Assembly: GCA_019426215.1 (NCBI GenBank) | Contig: CM033400.1 | Coordinates: 15,360,568 to 15,424,567 of the forward strand | Source: Buddleja alternifolia | Taxonomy: Eukaryota; Streptophyta; Magnoliopsida; Lamiales; Scrophulariaceae | Length of the DNA: 64,000 bases | Reading direction: 5' to 3' | Shown: piece after piece, positions 22,018 through 34,790 of the stretch | How positions within the stretch are numbered: position 1 is the first letter of the stretch | Layout of the letters: each line of letters starts with the position of its first letter | Notes under the pieces: generated by a model | What the model was told of the DNA's origin: nothing | What the model saw: the letters and a program-made list of their open reading frames with translations, nothing else | Databases searched by the model: none | Translations under genes and position numbers: made by a program

Positions 22018-22792
22018 ATCACCTCAACTTTAAGATAATCTCTCAACTTATAAATCTAAATCTTGTAGAGGGATTACCAAAAGGACCATTTCACAAGGAT
22101 CGCCTTTGTGACGCTTGTCAAATGGGCAAACAAGTCAAATCATCCTTCAAGAGAAAACCTCATCTATCTACCTCTAGAATACTTGAACTACTTTAAACGA
22201 TCAGTGTGAGTGGTAAAAAGTATACTTTGGTGATAGTGGATGATTTCTCTTGATTTATTGAGTGGAATTTCTTTCATCCAAAGATGAAACATGTGACAAG
22301 TTAACAACGCTTTTTCGGCAACTTCAAACATTGAAAAATCTTAAAGTTGTAAGAATAAGAAACGATCACGGTACTGAGTTTACTAACAAGGTTGTTGAGA
22401 AGTTTTGTGCAGAGAATGGAATACATCATGAGTATTCAGCTCCCAGAACTCCCCAATAGAATGGTGTTGCTGAGTGCCGGAATAGAACGCTCAAGGAAGC
22501 TGCTAGGACAATGTTAGCAGAGTCCAAGCTTGCTCCTAGGTTTTGGGCCGAAGCGATCAATACTGCCTATTACACTCAAAATCGCTGCATGATCAACAAA
22601 CAGCATGGGAAAACTCCATATGAACCGTGGAAGGGACGTAAGCCAAATGTTTTATACTTTCATGTCTTTGGTTCTAAATATTTTATTCATAACAATGGAT
22701 CCCAAAGCCTAGAGACATTTGATCCTAAAGCGGATGAGGGAATCTTTCTAGGCTACGCTAAGAATGGAAAGAATTTTTGCATCCTAAACTAG
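22014..22792 (+). pseudogene. Sirevirus integrase, broken
   Basis: The zinc domain is partial: H-L-N-F near 22022 and C-D-A-C at about 22108 (DRLCDACQMGKQ). The rve core is split: VIVDDFS at about 22230-22250 supplies the first aspartate, then TGA at 22251 replaces an expected arginine codon. A frameshift leads into 22262-22459 with RNDHGTEF (second aspartate). TAG at 22457-22459 stands where glutamine is expected before NGVAE (catalytic glutamate). The C-terminal part (22511-22792) keeps PRFWAEA, PYEPWKGRKP and EGIFLGYA. At least two of the stops fit C-to-T changes. Confidence 0.85.
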
Positions 22793-22864
22793 ATCAAATC
22801 AAAGGTTGAAGAATTTATTCATGTTGTTTTTGATGATGCTAACCAAGAACCGAGTAAGATTAAT

Positions 22865-23893
22865 ATGAATGATGTAGGAGTTGAAGATCTATGTCATCAA
22901 GCGTCTAAGATTACAATTGATGATGATAGTGACAACGATAATGAGATCTCAGTGCCACCTCCTAAGATTTCTCGTGAGGATATTTCAGATAACAATGCAA
23001 GATCTACTGATGATCATGAAGAGAGTGATTATCGAGAGCAAACAAGAATCAGTGAACTTGAAATGCCTATGCAAGAGGGAAGTCAAGCGTCTGATCGTGA
23101 AGCGCCTGTTCAACCTCTTAACCCATTCCAACCAGACAGACTATGGCTGCGTGATCATCCACCTGAGCAGATTATTGGAGACATTGAAGCTCCTGTTAGG
23201 ACTAGAGCCGCTACATTTAATGAGGCTATGTTTGCAAGCTTTCTATCTCAAATGGAACCTAAGAAGGTGGATGAAGCGCTAAGCGATCCAAGTTGGATTG
23301 AAGCCATGCAAGAAGAGCTGAATCAATTCGAGCGAAGTAAGGTTTGGACACTAGTAACAAGACCAACTCACCAAGGAGCTATTGGAACTAGATGGGTATA
23401 TAGAAACAAGATGGATGAAAATGGCATTGTGATGAGGAACAAGGCTAGACTCGTAGCTCAAGGATATTGCCAAGAAGAGGGAATTGATTTTGATGAGACA
23501 TATGCTCCTGTCGCCCGTCTTAAAGCAATTCGTATGTTTCTAGCGTATGCAGCGTTCAACAAATTTACAGTGTATCAAATGGACGTGAAGAGTGTCTTTC
23601 TGAATGGTAAACTCCAAGAAGAAGTGTATGTGGAGTAACCACTGGGATTCATTAACAACCATGGTAAGGGTATGGTTTACAAGCTAGACAAAGAGCTGTA
23701 TGGGCTTAAGCAAGCACCCCAAGCATGGTATGACACTCTCTCTATTTTCCTTATTGGTAAAGGCTTTTCAAAAGGCAGCGTTGATACAATGTTATTTAAG
23801 ATTACCAATGATGAAGATATTCTCTTAGTCCAAATTTATGTTGATGATAATATATTTGGTTCTACTAATAAGCGGCTGTTTGAGAAATTTTAA
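22865..23893 (+). pseudogene. Sirevirus reverse transcriptase
   Basis: The acidic linker (22865-23170) leads into [42 protein letters not shown] and [13 protein letters not shown] at 23636-23638 sits where the family has CAA (after VYVE). The rest, 23672-23893, has LYGLKQAPQAWY and the catalytic YVDD (IYVDDNIFGS). TAA at 23891-23893 interrupts before the thumb region. The catalytic residues are kept, but a full protein is not possible. Confidence 0.88.
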
Positions 23894-23896
23894 AAA

Positions 23897-24783
23897 ATGA
23901 TGCAAGAACAATTTGAAATAAGCATGATGGGTGAATTAACTTTCTTCTTAGGATTACAAGTTAAACAACTTCCTAATGGCATATTTATTAACCAAGCTAA
24001 ATATACAAGAGATATGATTAAGAAATTTGGTATGGAAAATGCATCATATTCAAAAATTCCAATGAGCCAAACGGTTAAGTTAGATAAAGATGAAAGTAGG
24101 AAGAAGATTGATATCACTAATTATAGAGGTATCATTGGATCACTTCTTTATCTTACTGCTAGTAGACCTGATATTATGTTTTCGGTATGCATGTGTGCAC
24201 GGTTTCAAGCCGATCCTAAAGAGTCACACTCAATTGCTGCCAAGAGAATCCTTAAATACTTAAAAGGCACACAAAATGTGGGCTTATGGTATCCTAGGGA
24301 CTCTCCTTTTGAACTAATTGGTTACTCAGATGCAGATTTTGCAGGTTGCAAAATAGATCGTAAGAGTACTAGTGGTACATGTCAATTTCTAGGTGATAGG
24401 TTAGTTTCATGGCATAGTAAGAAACAACAATCCATAGCTACCTCTGCAGCCGAAGCTGAGTATGTAGCTGCAGGAAGTTGTTGTGCACACGTGTTATGGA
24501 TGAGGCAACAACTTAGAGATTATGGCATAATTCTAGGTCCAACCCCCATTCATTGTGATAACCAAAGCGCTCTAGCCATGACTTAAAACCCCGTTCTCCA
24601 TTCCAGAACCAAACATATAGACATTAGATACCATTTTCTTTGTGACCATGTTCAAAAGAAAGATATCTCCATGCATTTTATTGGAACTGACAAACAATTG
24701 GCAGATATCTTCACCAAAGCGCTCCACGAACAACGATTTCTCACTTTGAGAAGTGAATTAGGTATGATCGACTTAAACGCTTA
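23897..24783 (+). pseudogene. Sirevirus RT C-terminus and RNase H
   Basis: GELTFFLGLQV, YRGIIGSLLYLTASRPD and VCMCARFQ come from the RT end. RNase H carries GYSDADFAGCK (first catalytic aspartate), STSGTCQFLG, SAAEAEYVAA (glutamate) and HCDNQSALAMT (aspartate). TAA at 24584-24586 follows directly; the second copy at 54948-55231 has CAA there, which shows a C-to-T change. The sense runs on through KHIDIRYHFL and ADIFTKAL to a natural end at 24781-24783. Confidence 0.9.
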
Positions 24784-25569
24784 ATCATTATGCATCATAT
24801 TTTATTAGACATATAATTTAGGGGGAATCCACTTTATTTATGTCCAAAAGATTTTTGAAAAGTTGTTACAAGTTATCAAACTTAAGGGGAACCTTAAAAT
24901 TGTACTTGAAACATATTTCAAACGTCAATGATCAAAAACTTTCATATGCATGATCATCAACACTCAGAATTATTTATGCACAATATGTTAACGCTAAAAT
25001 ATAAAAGGATCTTAATTTCAAGCGTCAATATAAATTTAACAACAAGTAGTAACAACGAGTGGTATCTGTTAAGCGTTGAACCAATTCCATTCAACACTCA
25101 ATATAAAATCGCTTTATAAAACTCATGCATAAATTTTACAAGCTTCTTCAAGTAGTGGATAGACTCAACAGTCTATGTTGTATTCTATCTACACGCTTCC
25201 ATCACATCAAACTGTCGGGTAATCAAAACTTTCAAAATGGCGGTTCAAAAATAGCACGTGTCTATGTACGTGTCAATGTACCATTAGGCGCGTGTACTAC
25301 ACTCTGAAAATCCTAAACGTTTTTCAAATTTTAACTCTCGGATGTCAAACCATTATATATGGGAATTACCAAATGTAACTTCTCTCTCTTACACAAAACT
25401 CGCGTCCGCAGTTAATATTTTCATAGCTGAGATTCAAAATTAAAAGAAATTTTTTACACGTGTCTAAACCCTACAGAGACTAGAGAACACAAGTTTCAAA
25501 AATTCATTACTGTGTCATTTAAAACACAATTTTGCAGAAAATTATTTACTCTACTCTCTACAAACTTTA

Positions 25570-25607
<38 letters not shown>

Positions 25608-25649
25608 TTCAAAGCAAAAGAAAATCTCAGTTCATCTCTTTCACTGAAA
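24784..25649 (+). other. Spacer between pol and the extra ORF, with internal promoter-like sequence
   Basis: This is about 860 bp without a real gene. It starts with a purine-rich GGGGGAATCC tract (24820) and a second AAGGGGAACC tract (24884), a pair like the multiple purine tracts known in Sireviruses. A CATTATATATGGG box at about 25350 and a long CT tract (25571-25609) precede the next ORF. The spacer is also present at 55232-56079, so it belongs to the family. It may drive the downstream ORF (inference). Confidence 0.5.
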
Positions 25650-28600
25650 ATGGCACCAAAGAAATCTGCTTCTACTTTGGCCGAGCCTATCATCAAGGTA
25701 ACTGAAGGTCTTGTTGTCGATTGGAAATTTCTTTATGAGCAACCTCAGATCAATCTAACTGATATGATGGACATGGTAACCAAGGTTGGGCTCAAAACAT
25801 TCTTGACTAAGTATTCCTATTTGTTTCCAACGGATGTCGACATCTTCTGGAAAACTGCTAAACTCTCCGCGGATAAGAAGTCTATCTCTTGTCTCATTCC
25901 TCTATCCAAGAAAGAGCCACCAAAGGAATTTGTTTTGTCTACTGCTTCCATTGCCAAGAACTTCAATCTTCCAAATGAGGGTGAAGCATTGGACAGTGTT
26001 ACTTTAGAACAAATCAAGAACGCATGGACGACTATGAGTGCTTATGATGGAGTACCATACAAACAACACTTTGAAAAGAAAGATTTAGTGTCCAAATACC
26101 GACTGATGGCTGATTTCTGCAGCAAAATCATAGATTGTCGAGTGGGTACCTTTGATAAAGTAAACCCAGTTCAATTTCAGATGATGACGGCGATACTCCT
26201 CAATCTCAAGATAAACTGGAGTGAGTATGTATTTAGAAGGTTTAGAGACTGTTTAAGCGCCTCAAATAAACCTTATGGGCTTATTTTGAGCGACCTATTA
26301 TATAAATCAGATTGTGTCTACTCATCTGGTCAACCGCTGAACAAGACCAAGATGCTGGGAAGAAGAATTCTAAACAATCTGTTCAATCCTCCCAAAGTTG
26401 GTGGTCCTGCTAGACCACTATCTGAGCGCCTGGAAGTATGTGAAGCGTCAGATGAAGAAGCTGAGCGTCCAGTTCTAGAAGAAGCCGTGAAGCATCCGGC
26501 TGCAACAAAGAAGAGGACTCCCAGAAAGCCCAAGGCTCAAGTCATTCCTTCTCCTCAAAAGGATGATGAGGACACTGATGAGGATGCAGAGGACAAGATT
26601 CCTCTCATCAGGCGTAGGAAGCTGGAAGGGATTATTAAACAAATAGACTTTGAGGAACCATCTACCGCTCCTCCCGCTCAAACGCTAAAGCTCGTTGAAG
26701 GAGTCAACGTGAAGAAAATTTTCAAGCGTTCCAGGACAAGCAAGTGTTGCGCTGCTCCTGTTCCTGAAGAGCCTGAGACTGTTGAGCCAAGCGCTCAAGC
26801 TGCTGTTGAGCCAAGCGCTCACGTTGCTGTTGAGACAAGTTCTCAGGGTAAGTTTATTTCTTCCTATAGCATTTCTATTCCTACATCTGTAGAAGATCCT
26901 GCTCTTATAGAGGATAGTTCATGTGTTACAGCTTTAGTTCCAGCTGCTGCTGAAGCATCCACAAATGTCCACCTAGATGTTGAGATGATAGAAGTTGTGG
27001 CTATTGGCAAAGATGTCGCCACAGAAGCTGCTACACTTGAAGTAGATGAACCTGCTCCCAAAGAGGTTCAAGCGTTAACTAGTGTTTCGGCTATAACAGA
27101 GGCACGCTCAGAAAGTCAGAGCATTGCTGAAGATGTTACAAAGCCAAGGCATTTCTTCAAGTTGGACCCACTGAAGACGATTGATCATTCAATCAATTTT
27201 ATGCCCCTAGCGCTCGAAGAAGACTTCATTCTAGCTGGATACAATGAAGAAAGATACATTAATGCTGAGAATGAGGTAGCCTTGCTAATTGACATCGACA
27301 ATCAGATCAGAGATATAGTGTTCAACACCGAGCTGACAGAAATTGAGAGAAAGTACTATCTGGCCGTTCAACTTGGTAAATCTCCTGGTCAGATACCATC
27401 TTCTCTTTTTCTTCAACAAGACAGATAAGGAGGTAGAACTCTTAGGTGTGATATAGATCTCGCCTACTACCTAGATTATGGGCATAGTAAGTCAACTGGT
27501 TTTGCTCTGAGAGACTACAACATCAGAGTGTATGATCCTTTTCGCCCAGAGTTTCTCAACCCTTCAGAGGAAGTCTTAAACAGAGAAGGCTACACACATT
27601 TTCCTCCTATAGCAAACAGTGATGAGAACAAGAATTCTGTCAATCCTCTTCGACTGTGGAAGAATAAAGGAATTCACGCCGGTGAGCGTCTAGCATCTCT
27701 CACAGATATGATCCAGACTGAAGCTGATGCATATTTTGATAGTATCTGGAATGCTACCTGTTAAACTGATAGATATCGCTTTGAGTCTATCAAAGATATC
27801 CATCATGAAGGCATTCGAGCTATGGTCAATACTGGAACAGACTATTGTGTGGCAGAAGTCAATTAGGTTGAAGTGTATGTGGGCCATAGATATACGTTCA
27901 CAGAATTAATTGAAGCTCCCCATTTATTTGGCATAGGCATTCATGACAAGAAGCGTTAGTTTGCTAAGTATTGTCTTCTAAAGCGTCAAGAGCGAGTTGG
28001 ACCTGTTGCCAAGATGCCTAAAGTCCGTCAACAGATAGAGCAGTATTTGCGTCAAGCATTGCACAGACTGTCCATTACTCCCCTCCAATTCAACGCTCAA
28101 GCGTCCACCAATGGCAGTTCATTTCCATCCTGTTTGAACTTCTCACCAAGTCACTGCAATGGAAACATTAGATTGATGATGAAGATCATGACTCCCATTC
28201 CTCTTTTTGACAAGATCTTCACTGAAAATCTACGGAAGCCAAATGGCTCGAGGATTCAAAACTTCCAAGGTTATCCACTTTTACCTTCTATCAGACAAGA
28301 AGTAAGAGATCACTATGCCTATGTTCTTTCCTTACTTGAACGCAATCAAGGCATAGCTCGGGCGGCGTATCCGTATTTGGAAGACTATTACTGCAGGTAT
28401 GTACCAAAAGCTCACAAGTCACAGCGTCCTCCTACAGATCGGATTATCGGATTTTCCTTGCATTACTGCCCAGATACATTATTTCTCATTCCAAAGCCAC
28501 AGTCAAGGATCTTCCCAAACCACATATTGGACATCATGGGTCAAATGTACGTCTGAGCCAGATAGTCCACTCCGTACCTTCATTCAAGGGACTTGCATCT

Positions 28601-29841
28601 CTCGCTCACGCCTAACTGAACTTCTGGAAGCTGCTTCAAATTCATATGTAGATATAGCAAATTGGAACTTCCAATTTGATGATTTTCGCCAACCAGAGTC
28701 AGCTCTTGAGGAAAAATCTGCTAAGTTAGTTGAAGCGTTTGCAAACTCCAAAGTTGAAAATATTCCAGCGTCTGCTGAAGAACCAGTTCAAGCGTCTCAA
28801 CCAGAGGATATTCCTGACGCTCCTGAACTTGTTATTGCTGATAGTGTTGAGGATCTTCAAACTGATGTACGAGGTACAATTTTTGATCTTGCATATCAAG
28901 CTCCCCTCTTCTCACTCAAGCATACATCCAGATTCAAGCGACCGGCTCCTCAAGCAGTTCCATCGGATGTGGGTCAAGCGTTTGGACCTTTGCTGAAATC
29001 TGCCTTAGAGGAGATGAGCAATCAAACTACTCAAAATGAAGAATCCCTTCACTGGATTAAGACAGATCTGGCAAAGATTGAATCTCAAATCATGAACGCT
29101 CAAATAGGTCATATGAAAGGTTCTACTCAAACGGCTGTTGATGAGTGTCGTAGAGAATTTCAAGAGATGAATGATGCTACCAACGCCAAGTTTCTCGCAA
29201 TGAACGAACAGTTCGACAAGCATTTTAATGATATTACAGCTTCATTGTCTCAGATTGCCTCTCAGGTTAGTCTACTCACAGAACATTTTCTGAAGGCTGA
29301 TGATGGCAATAAGGGGGAAGAGAAGAGAAAAGGAGAAAAGAGGAGAGCGTCCAGTTCAAGAGCTCAAGAACCTCCGCCGCCGAAGCGTCAGTTAATATCT
29401 CCTCCTTTTGCGCTAAGTTTCCCATCTTGGATGGATAACTGCTTATGGGGTAAGTGATTCTGCTGGAGTGCCTAGTAGAACGCTAAGAGAACCTCCACTA
29501 GCTCTATATCCAAATCTACCAATACCTACTAGAGCAACGCTTGAACAGTTTGACATTCCTCTTCAAAGAGCATCGATTCCAGAACCGACAAATCCAAGAA
29601 TTTTAGCTGAAGAAAGGCAAATGTCTGACTTCAACCGAACTTTCAAAATTTGCTTAGGTATATAGGTATTGACCCAACTGATTGGGACAAGCACTTTGCT
29701 ATGTTAAAGAAGAGACAAAAGGAAGAGAATAAGTTCATAATCGACAAAGATCATGAAGCGATGATGACCTTGGAAGATAACCTAACTGAAGCTATCCGAG
29801 CTGAAATGTCCAAGCGATACAAAGTTAGACCAAGTCGTTAA
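25650..29841 (+). pseudogene. Sirevirus extra 3' ORF (function unknown), broken
   Basis: The ATG at 25650 (MAPKKSAS) is preferred over the frame start at 25512 because the second copy at 56080 also begins MAPKKS after the same CT tract and leader. The first part (25650-26380) looks like a globular domain resembling the putative plant transposon-protein domains of retroelements. 26400-27100 is low-complexity and acidic/alanine-rich. A second globular part (27440-28560: YDPFRPEFLNP, AAYPYLEDYY) and an Ala/Glu-rich tail with a coiled coil (28970-29290) follow. The C-terminal block 29468-29841 has YIGIDPTDWDKH and ends SKRYKVRPSR. In-frame stops are at 27426, 27762, 27864 and 27957, with shifts near 28554, 29455 and 29645. 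An envelope role is often proposed for ORFs in this position, but no clear signal peptide or transmembrane segment is seen. Confidence 0.7.
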
Positions 29842-30071
29842 AGCTTTTTGATTTGCATTATCTATATTCTTGTCTCTTATGAAATTTTTTGTTTAGTTGT
29901 AAAAATGCTTGTAATCATTGACATATATAAAATGCATTTTTTCAGCTGAAACAACTCATTGAAGCGTAACTAACTTCAACTAACCTTATCTAACCAAAGC
30001 TAACTTTGTTTGGCTGTCTCACTCTTGAACTATAAAAGAGTAAGTGTTGTCATCATCAAAAAGGGGGAAAT
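29842..30071 (+). promoter_or_regulatory. 3' non-coding region and polypurine tract
   Basis: It ends AAAAAGGGGGAAA (30058-30070), the polypurine tract just before the 3' LTR. The same tract is seen in reverse at 57729-57743 in the minus-strand copy. Confidence 0.8.
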
Positions 30072-31641
30072 TGTTAGGAATTTCATGTTAGATGTTTTGA
30101 TGATGACAATTAGGAATTTATGTTAGACCCCAAAATATGTAAGTTTGATTTTAGTAGAAATCATGTATAAGCTTTAAAGCGTTAGATTTGTAATAGGCTT
30201 TATAGGTTCTGTTTTATTTTAGATTGTTAGGCTAAGTAGTCTTAGGCTGAGCGTCTGATGAATTCTGAGTGAGCTTATAAGTAGTTAAGTTTGAAAACTC
30301 AAGCGCCTAAAGTTTGAATGAAGATGAAGTTTCCAAGCATCTAAATATCCAGCTATATCAAGCGTCACCTTATAGGGCAGAAGCAATTCAAGGATGGATA
30401 AGCGTCTACCGATGACTGATTTCACCTGAATTTATTTCCAAGTCCAGAAGGAGTTTAATGCAATTATTCTCAATGCATTAAATACCAACGGGTATTTAAT
30501 TCAAATGCATTAAATGCTGATAAGAGTATTAAATGTGATAAGCTCTTTCGGATGTACGAAGAAGCCACCCTATTGGACTGTCAACTTTTCACAGACTGTA
30601 GCACCAACTTTTGTGCAGCAGATTTTCAGGAAAAAGGACAAAAGTGGTTCACTCGCGGAAGTGAGAGACACGCGCCTGTGCATGTGTCAAACAGACACTT
30701 TTTCCAAGAATGCCTATAAATAAGACTTCAACAACAAGCCAAAAACAACGATTAAAAATTCCAAGCCAAATTGCTATTGCATTGAAGTCTCATTCCTTAA
30801 AATCTCAGAAAAGCCAGAATATTCAAGAAAACATTCTCCTTGCTTTTCTTCAATTCCTGATACAGTCAACCAATATCTCAAACATTCTTTTTGAAGAAAC
30901 CCACATTACTATAGAGATATTCCCAAGTTGTTTGAACTTCATCAAAATCAAACAAACTGTTTAGAAAAACCCCATCCAAGCCTCGCGATCTGTGTGAAGT
31001 CGAAGTTGGATACTTACATTATTTATGGGTGAAAGAAGCAAGGGGATTGAAGTGATTTGGAGCAGAAATCTGTGTGATCAACGAGGTCAAGTCATCAACA
31101 TCCATCTCTCCCTAATTTGTAGAAGATTCTGTGTGATTCTTTGAGAATCATTTTAGTGGATTGCCACCAAGTGTTCGAGGAGAAGAAGGACGTAGTTGGG
31201 ATTACACCACCCTACGAACCTTACAAATATCGTGCTCTTTACTTTACAGTCATTCTTCATATTATTATATCTTTGTATAAATCTATTAAGTAAAGCTCAA
31301 GTGAATGCTAAGCAACTAAAACACCTTTTTGTGACGCTAAAGCTTTCAAAAGAGAAGACTCTAAAATTATTCCGCTGTGCTAACACTGATTAAAGAAGTG
31401 AACGCTTAAACCTATTTGGTTGTAGTATTCAAATTCTAAAATCTAAGTTAACTTTATAAAACAGGCTTCATTAGACGCTCAGCCGAAGCGTCTATATTTA
31501 AAGTAAACGCTTAGTCGAGCGTCTACATTTCAAGAGTCCAAAACATTTTAATACGAATCTTTTTTAAGCCGAAAAAGACTTCAGGGTCTATTCAACCCCC
31601 CCCCCCTTCTAGACCCTTTCGTATGCCGCTTGGGAACAACA
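30072..31641 (+). repeat. Sirevirus 3' LTR (1570 bp)
   Basis: It starts TGTTAGGAATTTCATG and ends GGGAACAACA. It is highly similar to the 5' LTR over its full length, with scattered substitutions and a few indels. C-run at 31597-31606. CTATC follows at 31642-31646. Confidence 0.9.
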
Positions 31642-31768
31642 CTATCTATCGGATATAACATCTAATAGATGAAGATAAGCTCAATTAATTATTTTTAATT
31701 TAAGTCTGAGTTAAATTTGTGGGTCCTTATATGTGGCTTTTTCGTTTAATTACTTGGACTCTAATAAG

Positions 31769-33044
31769 TGTTAGGTTGCATATTTTACATATTTTCATCA
31801 TGTTTTACCTCACATTTATCTCTATTTTATGCCTTGTAGTTAATTTTTTCCGTTATTTTTAGCCTAATTTACGTATTTTGATTTTTAAGTCGTTTCAATG
31901 CTTTTGTAGGCATAAAAGCGAATGTTTTGATGAGTTGAAGGAGTGTTTCTTACGAGAATAATGAAGGCTAACAGGACGTGAAGAAATGCAATAGAGAGGC
32001 TACAAGAGAAAGTTTCGTTGAAGAAAAATTAAGAGAAAAAATTCTGCAAAGCCAGACTGCACAGCTGCAGATTTTTATAATTTTTATGGGCCGATTTTAT
32101 ATCTTTGGATGGGCTTATTTTTGTACCTAAGACTCCTTTTAAGTTAAGGAAAGAGGGAAAAACATTTTTAGGCTAGATGAGAGGTTAGGGAGTCATATTC
32201 TTGAGTCAGAAGACTTGGAGAGAAAGAAAAGAAGGCTCAAGTAGATTTCTTAGAGTTGGAAGCTTTCATCTTCTCAAATTGTATTTCTCTATTTGTCCAT
32301 TGTTGAACATGAGTATTTTTATGTTAATGTAATTGATTTCTTGTTTTTCTTTAATTATGCATGGCTAAATTATTTTCTAGGGTTTAAGATGTAGTCTTGC
32401 GTATTAATTTGGATTATTGATGATTTATGGATTTGATTCTTGTTTTGTTTATCTATTAATGAGTGTTTAATTCTTGTAATTGTTTGATCACCAATTGCAT
32501 GATTTAAGATGAATTAAGAAGTACTGCGAGGTGAATTAGTTTATCGGTTCAAATTTAATAGACATGTGTAAATTGCTTAATAGGGATATTTTGCATGAGA
32601 CTAGTTAAACAATATTCATAGAACTTAATGGATTCATCTAAATTAGTTTTTGATCATGGGAGTGACGGTAATTAATTTAGTTAGGTACTCATGAAAGTCT
32701 CAGGAGAGGATTCATGTATTTAAGGAAATTGGGTCTTTAATTTAAACAAGAATGATAATCCATCGAAAGTCAATAATCCATTAGAAATACCTTGATGAAA
32801 TCTTAATCCCTAGGCTTTTCGTTAATTGATTTGTCGTTTTAATTATCTCTGTTTAAATTGTTTATTATTAATTCTGTTTTTATTAATTTTTGCTTTTAAT
32901 TAGTTTAAAAGTCACATCTCTGATAATCGATAGTCTAAATAATAGGATAAACTTCGTTTGGTACTTGATAACCTTCCCTGTGGAGACGATTTGACTTTCA
33001 ACTATATTATTTGTTCGATTCCATGTTGTTACGGATGGTTAACA
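31769..33044 (+). repeat. Solo LTR, gypsy-type (1276 bp)
   Basis: It starts TGTTAGGTTGCATATTTTAC and ends GGATGGTTAACA. It is flanked by ATAAG at 31764-31768 and 33045-33049, a perfect 5-bp duplication. The tail CCCTGTGGAGACGATTTGAC is common near the end of plant Ty3/gypsy LTRs (Athila/Tat type; recognition from general knowledge). No internal region exists, so it arose by LTR-LTR recombination. Confidence 0.8.
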
Positions 33045-33049
33045 ATAAG

Positions 33050-33757
33050 TATGGACAGTTTTTTCTAATTTTGAATTACTAAACTATATTAACATTTTTG
33101 TTTAAGACCTCTTCGGTTTTTAGCAAATTAAGATAACAAAATATAGAAGCCCATTCATCACACTCGACGTGTAAATAAGTTGCTACAACATCCATGGATA
33201 CATAACAAAATGTACGAGTTAATCTACCTTATTAACAACTTAAATAGATATCGAACTCTCTAGTTTCTGTTGTATCTAGGAATTGGTTCAATGTCAACGT
33301 CTCTTTTGGCCCTTTAACTTTCTGTTTAGAATTATTTTGGCCCCTCACTTTTCAATCCATCGATTGAGTCTCTTAACTTATAACATAGTTTTAATGTTGT
33401 CCCTTTGTTCAATTTCCGATCAATTTTGACCGTTAGGTTAATTCAACTTTTGTGTTCCACTTTAGTCCCGCAACTTTTCAACATTTGTCGGTTTGGTTCG
33501 TTAACTTTAACATAATTTTCAGTTCGATCCTTTAGCAGGAGGTCCACTGTGCAGTATCTTTTGCATGGTTGTTCAAATGATGCAAAATTTTGAAGACATT
33601 AACAAGCTTCATTTCATATTCATGCAAAACATTCCGTACAAAGAATTTATACAATGGTCCAACCTTTTATTCTGAAACCCTCACTTTATCCCACTTTCTC
33701 ATCATTACACCTTCATTTCATCAACTACGTGAAGAACAAAGTACCCAAAACAACAAT
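33050..33757. other. Intergenic, with a repeat-like 'ctttaactttc' block
   Basis: No gene is seen. 33295-33540 contains the recurring phrase TTGGCCC-CTAACTTT-type and TTAGTCCCGCAACTTTTCAA, seen widely in plant dispersed repeats; its family is not resolved here. The rest is unremarkable AT-rich sequence. Confidence 0.4.
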
Positions 33758-34043
33758 AGGCCTGTTTGCAAGAGTATATACTTTTAAAGAAGTGCTAAAT
33801 TTTAGAAAAAGTTGTAAAAGTAGCTGAAAAGTTAAAGTTGAGTGTGTTTGCAAAACTTGCTAAAAAGTAGAAAATATAGAAGACTCTGGTAAAAGTACCT
33901 AAGGACCTGCTTTTAGTTTCTGCTTATTTTCAGCTTTTTTTCAGTGAAGCAGAATCAGAAGTAGTGAAACCAAACAGCAAAAAGCAGCTTAAATCCAGCA
34001 AAAAACTAAAAATTGCTTTTCTTAAGCTTTCGCAAACAGGCCT
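33758..34043. mobile_element. MITE (286 bp)
   Basis: Perfect 12-bp terminal inverted repeats: AGGCCTGTTTGC at 33758 and GCAAACAGGCCT ending 34043. The interior is rich in AAAAGTAGCT-type words and their complements. The ends resemble hAT or PIF/Harbinger MITEs. Flanking duplications could not be decided (a palindromic TA flanks both ends). Confidence 0.7.
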
Positions 34044-34537
34044 AATATATCATTGATATCCACTTCTATTTATTTTTTTGGTTTGTCTCCAACTCGAAGT
34101 CAAGAGTTTTGATATTTCTCAAGAGTCCCGCTATGACATCCTTCGGTTGATCACACATGGGCAGATCATACCAAGAAAACTACCACAATCTTCGACATCC
34201 TTCAATATTCATGTAGAATTAAATCAAATTACAAGATAAAGAATAGTTTGTTGGGAATCGATAACGAAAACGCAGCGAAATAAAACGATGTGAATCACAA
34301 GCCAATCATCATTTAGGGGTGTATTAATTTTAAGAAAAAGAAAAATAACACAAAAGGTATGACAACCTTTGACGCATGTTCAAGTTGCTCTTTATCACTT
34401 TTGAAGCAGCAATCTCCTAAATCTCTGCCTTTAGATCGTCACACTAAAATAAGCTCGGAAAATCCTGCTTCTCTCTATGGACGGCGGCTATGGCGTTGTG
34501 AGATAAGAGGATTTTTGGTTATTTTGTATGTTGAAGG

Positions 34538-34790
34538 CACTACTACAGAAATGGCCTATTACAGCGGTTTTTTTTTTGCCAATTACAGCGGTTTTAACCG
34601 CTGTAATAGGTACCGCTGTAATTGGTTAAGGCCAATTACAGCGGTTAAAAACCGCTGTAATAGGCACCTATTACAGCGGTTATTTTTATAACCGCTGTAA
34701 AAAAAAAATTAATTTTTTTTTCGGAGCTTATTACAGCGGTTATGGAAATAACCGCTGTAATAGGTAGTATTTTTTTAAAATTTTATTTTT
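34538..34790. repeat. Left subterminal palindromes of the CACTA derivative
   Basis: TTACAGCGGTT and its complement AACCGCTGTAA occur about ten times, mostly as close inverted pairs 3-10 bp apart. In En/Spm such subterminal repeats bind the TNPA protein; the role here is by analogy. Confidence 0.8.

Larger units (their letters stand above)
17664..31641 (+). mobile_element. Full-length Sirevirus-type Ty1/copia retrotransposon (13,978 bp)
   Basis: LTRs of 1583 and 1570 bp start TGTTAGGAATTTCA and end CAACA. They are flanked by CTATC at 17659-17663 and 31642-31646, a perfect 5-bp duplication. The order is LTR, tRNA-Met primer site, long gag with zinc knuckle, protease, integrase, RT, RNase H, an extra ORF of about 4.2 kb, polypurine tract, LTR. 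Protease before integrase before RT defines Ty1/copia; the great length, large gag and extra 3' ORF point to the Sirevirus genus. LTRs look about 97% alike by eye, yet gag-pol has six or more stops. It is not autonomous. Confidence 0.9.
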
